Source: Tricholoma matsutake (lineage: Eukaryota > Basidiomycota > Agaricomycetes > Agaricales > Tricholomataceae). Taken from it: a stretch of 64,000 nt of DNA. The notes beneath the pieces were generated by a model that saw only the letters and a list, made by a program, of their open reading frames with translations, searched no databases and was not told where the DNA came from. How positions within the stretch are numbered: position 1 is the first letter of the stretch; every line of letters begins with the position of its first letter. Of the stretch, positions 55,184-64,000 are shown one piece after another. Where the stretch lies: assembly GCA_026075535.2 (NCBI GenBank), contig AP026541.1, positions 13,206,001-13,270,000 of the forward strand, given 5' to 3'. A program made the translations under genes and the position numbers.

Positions 55184-58100
55184 TTGGAACTGCAAGAACA
55201 CAGGATAAAACATATGACTACAACCAACCACAGGCACAGTACAACATGCGGTGGAGTGACCAGGACCCAAACAATTGGGATAGAGGGCCAGTCCCACAAA
55301 GAGGTAATTCTCCTGACCTCAAATATGTCTAACCACCACACAGGAAACAGACAACACACAATACACATCCATCAACAAAACACAAACAAAACACTGATAA
55401 GCCAACTTGACCTACTCCAAAGCTTGAGAAAAAATGACTATGAAATCTGCCTAATTCAAGAGCCATACATTGACTTGAGAGGTAAAACCACAACTGGATC
55501 ACCATATACCCAAATATGCACCAACAATACCCAGATAATACAAGATCGGTAATACTCATCAATGCTAACTCATGGAAACAAATCAACCTGGAACACCCAG
55601 ACATTACCACAATAGAACTGCAGGGACAATATGGGATGTCATGAATTGTGAACATATACAACAATTGTGACAACAATAGCTCGCTAACACACCTATCCAC
55701 ATACATGTGAGATTGTGAACACCAACAATACACACTCGGCCCTCTGAACACAATGTGGATGGGGGACTTCAACCGCCACCACCCAATATGGGATGAAGCC
55801 CAAAATGTGCACCTCTTCACACAAGAAAAACTCAACCTTGCGCAGCTGCTACTGAACATGCTGGGTCGACACAAAGTGAAAATATCATTACCAGCATTCA
55901 TACTGACTCTCAAATTGCACAGCACAGGCAACTACACTTGAGTCGACAATGTATTCTGTATGGAAGGCATATTGAGCGACATCATAAAGTGCAACACAAC
56001 AGATGAAACATGCCCACCCAAAATGGACCACTTCCCAATCATTACAGAAATCGATATACAGGCAGAAAAAACACAATGGGAACCAAGATGCAATTTCAGA
56101 CATGCCAGCTGGCCAGAACTAATAAAAACCCTGAAAGGAAATCTAGCTAACATCCCTGCATCCACAGAAATCTAGTTGATCGAAGAATTTGACAGCAAAC
56201 TCAAGACCCTCAATGACACAATAAAAAACATGATTGAAAAGAGTGTCAAACACACAAAACCCAGCCCTTATGCCAAAAGATGGTGGACCACAGAACTTAT
56301 GGAAGCCAGGAAAAAGATGCAACAACTAGGAGCAGCCTCAAAATACCACCGACTCAACAAACAACACCCAATACATGAAGAGTACCACCGACAGCAAAAC
56401 CAATATTCAGAGATGATATGGAAAGCAAAAGTGGAACACTGGGCAGAATGGCTTGAATATATAGATGAGTCAAGTATATGGGATGTAAGCAAATTACTAA
56501 TGTCACCAGCAACAGATGCAGCAAAATCCAGAATCCCAATGCTGCAGGTAAAAGACCCACAAACAAAAAAGGTAATCTGAGAGGCCAATGACAATATGAG
56601 CAAAGGAAAACTACTCTATGACACTTTCTTCCCCCCCACCAAACCCAACACAAACTCCAATACCAGAGAACCCCACATACCCACTGCCAAGATGGATGTT
56701 CACTAACATCACGGATGAACAAATACACTGAGCGATCAAGAAAATGAAACCATACAAGGCATCAAAAAAAGACATGGTACCAAACTTGGTACTCATACAT
56801 GCAAGAGAAGACCTAGTACCACACCTAGGGCCACTTTTCAGAGCCATGAACACACTGGAATACTACCCACAAGAATGGGCATGCACAGAAACACTTTTCA
56901 TGAAAAAGCCCAGCAAACCAGATTACACATCACCATCAGCATGGCACCCCATCATGCTTTCAGATGGAATGGTCCATCTACTCAATAGCTGCCAAATGGA
57001 GGAAATTGTCATGAGATGTGAGATTCACAATATCCTACCAGAAAACCACTTTGGGGCAAGACCAGGATGCACAACCACGGACTCAATACACATGCTAACA
57101 AAGACTGTGAAGGATGCATGGCAAAAAGGGCAAGTCGCCTCTGCTTTATTCCTGGATGTTAAAGGTGCCTTTTTTAGCATAGACATTGACAGGCTAATCC
57201 ACAATATGAGAAAGAGAGGCATCCCAAAAGAATACACAGAATGGATGAGACGACACCTAAAAAACTGAAGTACATCAATCTTTTTCAACGACTACCACAT
57301 GGAATCCTTCACAGTACTCAACGGCCTAGATCAAGGGGATCCATTCTCGGGAATATGCTACCTGCCATACAATGCAGGCCTATTGAAAATATCCACCATC
57401 AGAGATGGTGAATGTGTCCTCCTCTATGTTGATGATGTGCTAATAATCATAATAGGGAAAAACTTCCAAGAAACACATGACAAGATCTGAAACATCATGA
57501 ACCAAACAGGATGAATTCTCGAATGGGCCACAAAAAAAATTGCAAATTTGGCATCAACAAATTCCAGCTACTCTACATTGTAAGAAAAATGGTACCACAT
57601 ACCCTCAACCCCAAGAAGAGGATCCCACTACCATGAAGAGCATTGATGCTCGGCAACCACTGCATCCCATCAACAGACACAGCAAAATTCCTAGGAGTCA
57701 TAGTTGACAACAAACTAAACTGGAAAGTGCAGGGGGCAGCAGCCCTTGCAAAGGGACAAAGTTGGATCATACAGTTCAGCAGGATAACACAAGCATCATG
57801 CACCACAGCAAGATATGTCCATAAACTGTACCTATCTATCACTGTACCATGGATGCTATAGGCAGCAGACATATTCCTCACACTGCAAAAAAAGGCAGGC
57901 AAAAAAGCAGGTGACAATAAACCCAAACAAGCGATAGTGAACAAGCTAGCATCCATACAATGACAGGCTGCAGTCATGATCACAGGTGCAATGTATGGCA
58001 GGGCTACTACCCTTCCACATTCTGGTCGACAAACACCAGCACATGCAGTGCTATGACTAGCAACCCTCCCAAAAAGTCACCCACTACATAAACCAGTCGA

Positions 58101-59256
58101 AAACATGGGGAATCAATTAGTCAAGCAACACCCTACACTGCTACATGACCTCATACACTCATTCAGCATCCAACCACAAAAAATCAAAACAATCCAGGCA
58201 GTAAGACAGGATACAAAATGGAAACCCAACATCAAAGTATACATAGCTGAAAACAAGGAAAATGCAATCAGGGAAGTACAGCTACATGCCTTGGATGTGA
58301 AAGTATTCATGGATGGATTGGGTATGGAGGGAAATATAGGCACAGCTGCTGTGCTATACCAACAAGGAAGCCTGAAGACCCAACTACAGCACAAAGTGGG
58401 ATTGCAAAAACAACACATGGTGTATGGAGGCAAGGGAATAGCAACAGTGCTAGGAGCAAAGCTGATAACCAAGAAATGGGGAATATGGTTGGCCACATTA
58501 TGCATTGACAGTCAAGCAGCAATAAAAGCTACACAACTGACAAAACCAAACCCATGGCACTACATCTTTGACATGCTACACCAAAGCCTAGAAGGAGTGA
58601 GGAAAGAACACCCAGGAATAAAGATCATAATCAGATGGACGCCAGGACACAAAGGGATAGAAGGGAATGAGAAGGTGGACGAAGAAGCAAAGAAGTCAAT
58701 AACAGAAGGAAGTAGTGACCAAAGTGATCTACCAAAAGCACTCAAGAAGATGCTCCCACACAGCAAAGCAGCAATAAAATGGGCATACCATGAGAAGCTC
58801 AAGATATGCACCCAAAAGATATGGGAAGCATCTCCATGCTACTCACTACTAAAGCAGACAGATCCCATGGTGGTATTGGACAAATGCCTCAAACTTATTA
58901 CAGACCTGCCAAGAAAACATGCTAGCATCCTAACACAGCTGAGAATGGGACATGCACCACAAGCTAAGCACCTAAATTGCATTGGGAAAATCAGCTCACC
59001 AACATGCCCTGCATGCCAACAGAATGACAAAACAGTTGAACACCTACTTCTACACTGCACAGCACACCAGCCCGCCAGACAAGCACTCTGTAACAGCATA
59101 GGAGGAGCGGCAATCGACCTCAAAAAACTGTTCACAACACAGAAGATGCTACAAGCACTCTTTCACTTCATAGCAGCTACCAACTGCTTTCATGACACCT
59201 TTGGTGACATACTGACACTGCCTGAAAGAGAGCTGAGGGAAAAGGAACACAGATGA
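55184..59256 (+). pseudogene. LINE ORF2 (AP-endonuclease, RT, RNase H)
   Basis: The endonuclease (55,330-56,080) shows CLIQEPYID, GDFNRHHPIWDE (about 55,760) and KMDHFPIITEI. The RT (56,744-57,490) has FGARPGCTT, LFLDVKGAFFSID, NGLDQGDPFS and an intact YVDD (about 57,427). RNase H (58,290-58,700) has FMDGLGMEG, CIDSQAAIKA and WTPGHKGIEGNEKVDEEAK, but the usual Glu position reads GGKG. The C-terminus has CPACQQNDKTVEHLLLHC. Stops at 55,642, 55,708, 55,939, 56,173, 56,578, 57,266, 57,488 and 57,859 and frameshifts near 55,545, 56,630 and 57,560 kill it. The final 383-residue block (58,105-59,256) is open. Confidence 0.9.
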
Positions 59257-59464
59257 AGAGGGGATGATGAAGATACCTTGTACACAGTTGAAGAACCACT
59301 TATTACTGCACCAACTGGTGCTACAATGGGTACTCACTGCAGATGGGAAGAACACAACAACAGGAGAGAGACACAAGAGGATTACACTAGTACACACTTA
59401 TTATCTCTGACATATAGTATGCCACAATGGAGAATAAATGGGAAAAAAAAAACTGTAGGTTATG

Positions 59465-60284
59465 AGACAGTTGCCCTTGCTAACCCTAGTGTGACACTAG
59501 CCTCCTCATAGCACTGGCTCAAACAATAGGACCTTGGAACAGCACTTGATAGCATTGAGATCAAGTGAAGAATGGTAAGAAATGATAAGGAATTCACCAA
59601 GATTAAATACCCCCCTCCAGGACTCTGGACCTCATATATCTAGAACATGACCATGTAACCCTCTCATCTCTTCAGGCACTTGGAACAGCACTAGATAGTA
59701 TGGCAATCAAGAGTGATCTGCTGGTCTCCAGTCAGTGGTTAGTTTGAAATGGTCAGCCATCACCAGACATATACATAAAAATTGAACTAAAATGCAAATT
59801 GCACTGTGCCTGACACATGACCATGGGAATAGCCTAATTTAGTTAGTGAGATTATTTAATCAGGTCCCATGAAGTTCCTGCCCACCATCAAACCTTTGTG
59901 CTTGCTGTTCCCGACGATGTGCTTGCTATTTCCCTCATTCCCCAACATTTCCCTTCACTTTTTCCTTCAATTATTCATTTTTTCAATTATTCATTTATAT
60001 TGTACATACATTATTGCTATAATATAATATTTCCTTATTGAGCCATTTTCGACCAACTACAGTGTGATGTCCTTCAACAATTGAATGAGCCTCTCGGCTT
60101 AGCTCACTCCCCCATGTTGTGGGGATACCATACTTGGTGATGTGTGCAGCTTGGCTCAAAGCCATAAGCCAGCTGAGGCCAAGCCCTAAAAAGCCAAGCC
60201 TGTGTGGGCTGTAGTAACAGCTTCACAGGGCCCACAGCTCAGGCTTTGAGTCAAGAAAGCCAGATTGGTAAGCTACAATGTACC
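59465..60284. other. LINE 3' flank, no gene recognised
   Basis: AT-rich in part. A cluster of AGCC/GGCT words (GGCTCAAAGCCATAAGCC, GAGGCCAAGCC) lies near 60,150-60,270. No coding region is supported. Confidence 0.35.
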
Positions 60285-61600
60285 AAATAATACAGTCTAT
60301 TGAACACATACAGTGTACTGAATGATACTGGTTTGGTGGATGCCATCAAATGCTCTCATAGTATGTATAACATGTACTAGTATCAAATGAATACACTTTT
60401 ACAATTCTTGCTTGTGATACACTATGAAGAATGTTAATATACAGATCGGAGATACTGTTGGACACGGTACTTGGCAGTGGCAATGGCATCAGCATAGATA
60501 TATGGCATCAGCATCTGTCAAGAACTGTTTCCTCGCCGGATTGGAATCTGCATTCTGTCCGACTTTTTTCCACACATCTAACCCGACATTTGTCTACTCC
60601 TTCCAATTTTGTTCCTGGCCACCCTGCACTGCCCACACTGCTGTGCACCAGGCCGCCTTGTACAGCATCCATGGCCACCTTCCCAAGGCTGCCATCTTTA
60701 TTGCAAATTCGACTACGGATTCCTGTGTGGCCTCCACTAGGTAATTTATCTATGCAGTCGAGACACTGCTGCAGTTCCCATTTCTGTCCCGCTTCTATTC
60801 CGGACTCTAGTATTTAAGTTTAGTTAGTTTCGCCTTGTACTCCTCAGTTCGTATATCGACATAGACTTGACTTTAACTTGTCAATCTAAATCTCCTTCTA
60901 CTCCTACCTCTGTCCTCTAAGAGTCTGAACTCCATTCGACTCGACCTCTAGTCTCCCTCTGAAGTTCTAGTCCCATCTGAACTTAACCTAAGTCCCCCCG
61001 TACTCCTCCCCGCATTTACCTGGACTTTCCCACTCCTACCTCCAGACTTTCGACTTCAAATTAGGACACCAGATGAGGTGAAGGGTGCAGCTTCTTACAA
61101 GCTGAAGCCAAGTCCTTTCTGTTTCCCCTCCTGCAGAATCCGCATCGACCCAACAGTCCCCGCTATTATCACCCACAGCATCCAATCAGATTCTGACGAG
61201 CCCTCTAGGATCAGTTCTTAACAGCATCAGGCTAACAGTCTTCGTATAGATGTGCATAGGAAACTGTATGGCCTAGCTATAGGCAATGATACTGATTTTC
61301 TATGTAGTGCAGACCTACCAAACAGGATCAGCTTGCCAACCTGATTGGTGTTGGTCAATGCTGCTGATGCTGCCTAAGGAAATTTCCTGATGCTGAAGGT
61401 TATATAGTGACATGTATGATAAATGCCTCAATTAGCAATCATTCATTTGTTGTATGCAGACCTATGAAATGGGTTGGCACTGGCACTGGCAGAAATTAAA
61501 AATTTACCAACATTGGCAGCAGCAGATGCGTAATACAGACCTTCATGAAATCAGAGATCGGCATCAGAATTGAGCATGGCACTGGCACCAGGATTAGGGA
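60285..61600. repeat. R1 repeat, second copy, split by a solo LTR
   Basis: 60,290-60,420 matches 6,286-6,430 in reverse (GTATCATTCARTACAYTGTATGTGTT). GGCATCAGCATAGATATATGG then leads into the solo LTR. On the far side (61,290-61,560) the GCAGACCTA...AATTAGCAATCATTCATTTG and GGCACTGGCACTGGC words of R1 resume. Confidence 0.65.
60516..61223 (+). repeat. Solo LTR of the gypsy E family with perfect 5-bp TSD
   Basis: TGTCAAGAACTG...CAGTTCTTAACA, exactly 708 bp, flanked by GCATC on both sides (60,511-60,515 and 61,224-61,228). It is the same family and same length as the gypsy E 5' LTR at 19,071-19,778, in opposite orientation. It inserted into the GCATCA hexamer tract of R1. Confidence 0.93.
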
Positions 61601-61804
61601 TCGGGCAGAAAACATTTGGTGTTCCAGAAGCACCAACAATTATTACTACATGTTCATATATAGAATATGTAAATGAAATAAATGAGCATCATCCATCATC
61701 TGTAGTGTCCATATCATCAGAGCCATGCAACCAAGTGTCATCAACATAATCAAAGTCTGCATGAGTATAGATGGGCAGCGTGATGCGAGAAGGAGTGGGG
61801 TGCT

Positions 61805-63268
61805 CTATCTGGGAGGTGCTGGGGGACTCATCACTAAAATTGTCAGAATCAGCACCGGCATCATTGGCATTGGCATTGGATTCACCCCGAGGTCCAGTAG
61901 AATCTGTCTCTGATGATGAGAGAAAAAAACATCTGCCGCATCAGACACAGTGGCAAAAGCTGATAGGGGATTTGAGGGTGGAGATGAAGAGGTAGAATCA
62001 TCGAGGTAGAAGTCAGCAGCATCAATGCTGTTTGGGGAACCTGTAGGGGCAGATGATGAATCAGAACCATATGCCATGGCTGCCTGAAGGGTGGTATGCT
62101 GATCAGCATCATTTGCTACATCATCTTCACCTTGCCAAACCATGAGTGCCTCAGCATCAGCAGCGGCGGTGGGGACAGGATCGGTAGTGGGAATGGGGAT
62201 GGAATCAGAATCGGAGTCGGCAGCAGAGAGATCAGCATTGGCACTGGGGACTGAAGCAACGGGAGTGGGGACAGGAACAATGGGAGCGGTCCCAGCATTG
62301 GACACATCGGATTCAGTGTCTGAAAAATATAGGGCAGGATCATGACCAGTAACCATGGGTGGTCGACTGTAGGCAGAGACAACTGTTGGGAGACTTGGTG
62401 CATCTGACCACTCCTTCTTTTGCTGCATGCCATCAGGTAGAGACCCTGCATACCCAGAATGCTGTGCCTTTCCCTTGCCCTTGGTTGCCTGATTGATTGC
62501 TAAAACCTCATTCTCTGCAATACCAATGCCCCAGGTCCACTTGTAGGAGGTTGGGTGAAGGGCCTTCAGGTGCTCAAGTTCAGCCTGTGCATGTGCAGAT
62601 ACCAGTTCCAATTGTCTTCTTACAGCCAACCGTCTCCCAGCATGTCCACAGTTGTTTTTTGATGCCGATGCCGCTGCCGATACTGCTGCTGGTACCGTTG
62701 TTAACTTACATGGTTCAGACTGAAGCTCCTTGAGCAGGGCTAGCTCATGAAGCTGTTGGAACCCTGCTGATTGCCTGACATTCGCATTCATCGCAGCCTC
62801 TGCTGATGATTTGCAGCCATCTATGAAGTCCTGCATCCTGCGTGCTTCATTGAACAAATCCCCAGTGAGAGCCTGCAGGTCGATGCAAGATCGGCAGTTG
62901 GCTCAGCCATTGGCAACATTGTCTGCTGGCTGGCTATCAGTGGGCAGTGAGCTGGTGATCACAGGGGCAGGGATATACTGCCAATAGCTATCGAGGCACT
63001 TATCCAGGGTGTCACTGGCAAAAATTTGCCCCAGTGCTGGTTCACTATTGTGGCTCCACCAATCACATACATATGAATCCACCAGATGGCTAGGACCATC
63101 ACTGGCAACACCATCATCCAATGAGGCCAAGAGAGATGGATGGAATCCAAGGGGTAGGTGGTCCAAATTCACATCAGCGAGACTGTTGGCCAAGGACTGA
63201 AGAAGGATTGGCACATGCATCATAAGGCCAATGGAGGTGCCGATGCCGATCCAAGACATGACATACAT
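61805..63268 (-). pseudogene. Unrecognised large protein gene, one internal stop
   Basis: One minus-strand frame of ~487 codons is broken only by a TGA near 62,901 (...DNVANG*ANCRSC). The N-terminal part has QSLANSLADVNLDHLPLGF and VDSYVCDWWSHNSEPALG. The middle has RMQDFIDGCKSSAEAAMNAN and KALHPTSYKWTWGIGIAEN. The C-terminal third is acidic and Ser/Pro/Asp-rich (SAADSDSDSIPIPTTDP) and ends in a Met-Pro run encoded by R1-like GGCATT hexamers. An intron-like GTAAGTATAC lies just upstream. It may be a gene carried by R1 or a host gene next to it. No domain is recognised. Confidence 0.5.
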
Positions 63269-63581
63269 CTGTCATACTTGTCAGTGATGTATACTTACTT
63301 CCTTTAGGAAAGATCTCAACATACAAGCTCAGCATAGAGAATTTTTTGCATCCAATGTTGTTTTACAAAGTTTGCCTGGTCTAACTCCAACAAAACTTGA
63401 TGGAATTGTGACTCTGTGTACCAAATGAACCATTGTGTCCACATTTGGAGTTGCCCTTTTGGGCCCGATTGCAAAGAAAAAGGGTTGAAGATTGAGAGAC
63501 TTTTGTTCAACATGGTTGTGGTTGGTGATGAAGATAATTGTGTTTACATCATGTTTACATAATACATGTGGCCCTTTTCAG

Positions 63582-64000
63582 TCACAGAGGGGAGATATAA
63601 TCAGCATTTGTTGATCTAAATGCATTGTCAGCCCTCAATGCTAATTCATACCGTGAAGCATGCTGGCAATTAGCATAGGCTAGCAGACCAGGAAGGGTAT
63701 TCTCGGACTGTGAGGCTGACTGCCACCATTGGCTGTGATAGATGAAATACTGCACAGTCCACTGCATTTCATATGTGACCAGTAGAAATTCCTCCCTCCA
63801 TTGATTTCTCTGAGCCCATGAATGAAGCCAATGTACTCACCTGACTATGAAAATTGTTAGTACAATGAATACGGATGGCTACAAAATATATTTACATTCC
63901 CAGAATCGGCTGGCATCAGCAATGGCAATGGCAACAGCATCAGCATTGGCCATGCAGCATTTTGTAACTGTGTTAAGGTTACCATGTGAGATGTGAGAGC
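63582..64000 (-). CDS. Upstream exons of the same unrecognised minus-strand gene
   Basis: A frame at 63,761-63,582 (YFIYHSQWWQSASQSENTLP, YANCQHASRYELALRADNA) is preceded by a likely intron at 63,762-63,840 (donor GTGAGT, acceptor TGCAG). A further frame at 63,513-63,316 (GPKGQLQMWTQWFIWYTESQ) may be another exon. The gene start lies beyond the window. Joins are uncertain. Confidence 0.4.

Larger units (their letters stand above)
53330..59451 (+). mobile_element. Full-length Tad1-like LINE with 13-bp TSD and poly(A)
   Basis: The duplication ACTGTAGGTTATG occurs at 53,317-53,329 and again at 59,452-59,464, directly after an A-run (59,443-59,452). Both ends are therefore known and the element is ~6.12 kb. 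It encodes ORF1 with zinc knuckles and ORF2 with endonuclease, RT, RNase H and a C-terminal CCHC-like motif, as in the Tad1 clade of fungal non-LTR elements. It is inactivated by many stops and frameshifts but not truncated. Confidence 0.92.

Noticed and set aside
55329..55931. 200-residue minus-strand frame
   Set aside because: It is antisense to the LINE endonuclease domain and has no motif.
62142..62733. Plus-strand frames opposite the 61.8-63.3 kb gene
   Set aside because: They are short shadows of the long minus-strand frame.

Overview
The window looks like TE-dense chromosomal DNA from a basidiomycete fungus, most likely a mushroom-forming Agaricomycete. The evidence is: short introns with GTRAGT-type donors and CTRAY branch points, chromodomain Ty3/gypsy elements, a DUF6570-type Helitron, a Tnp2 (CACTA) transposase with an N-terminal C-x-C-x2-C motif, a Tad1-like LINE with RNase H, and no bacterial features. 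The species cannot be named from sequence alone.

Layout. 1-4.1 kb: 3' part of gypsy element A (+) with its LTR. 4.9-6.4 kb: a hexamer-rich repeat cluster (R1). 6.4-7.0 kb: a fragment of a hairpin-bearing hAT-like element. 7.0-10.3 kb: decayed Helitron (-), interrupted by a complete non-autonomous LTR element at 10.29-13.78 kb with two 206-bp LTRs. 14.3-19.8 kb: a composite of gypsy B (-), a 663-bp CACTA-ended palindrome, and gypsy E (-), whose gag is split by a solo LTR with a perfect TSD. 20.2-20.8 kb: three tandem intron-like modules. 20.8-26.3 kb: gypsy D (-) with another solo LTR inside. 27.1-30.2 kb: a hAT-type non-autonomous element with an 8-bp TSD. 30.2-33.3 kb: a decayed Tnp2 transposase gene. 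33.8-37.2 kb: two more hAT-like elements around a broken gene. 37.2-40.2 kb: gypsy C (+). 40.2-43.4 kb: a broken gene split by another hAT-type element (40,496-42,581). 43.7-45.8 kb: two nested hAT elements, both with perfect 8-bp TSDs. 46.5-47.3 kb: tandem repeats. 48.2-48.9 kb: a truncated hAT-type element. 48.9-52.65 kb: an island that keeps its CpG dinucleotides and carries the only intact host genes. 52.66-53.28 kb: a MITE. 53.33-59.45 kb: a full-length but mutated LINE with a 13-bp TSD. 60.3-64 kb: a second R1 cluster with a solo LTR and an unrecognised multi-exon gene (-).

Three patterns cut across the layout. (1) Almost all internal stops in the retroelements can be explained as C-to-T changes at CGA or CAG codons, which fits cytosine-methylation or RIP-like decay. 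(2) Several non-autonomous hAT-type elements with unrelated ends carry the same cargo: small hairpins with co-varying stems, intron-like linkers and GC-rich palindromes. (3) One solo LTR has six tandem hairpins with the same loop and different but self-complementary stems. Patterns 2 and 3 are the best candidates here for undescribed biology.
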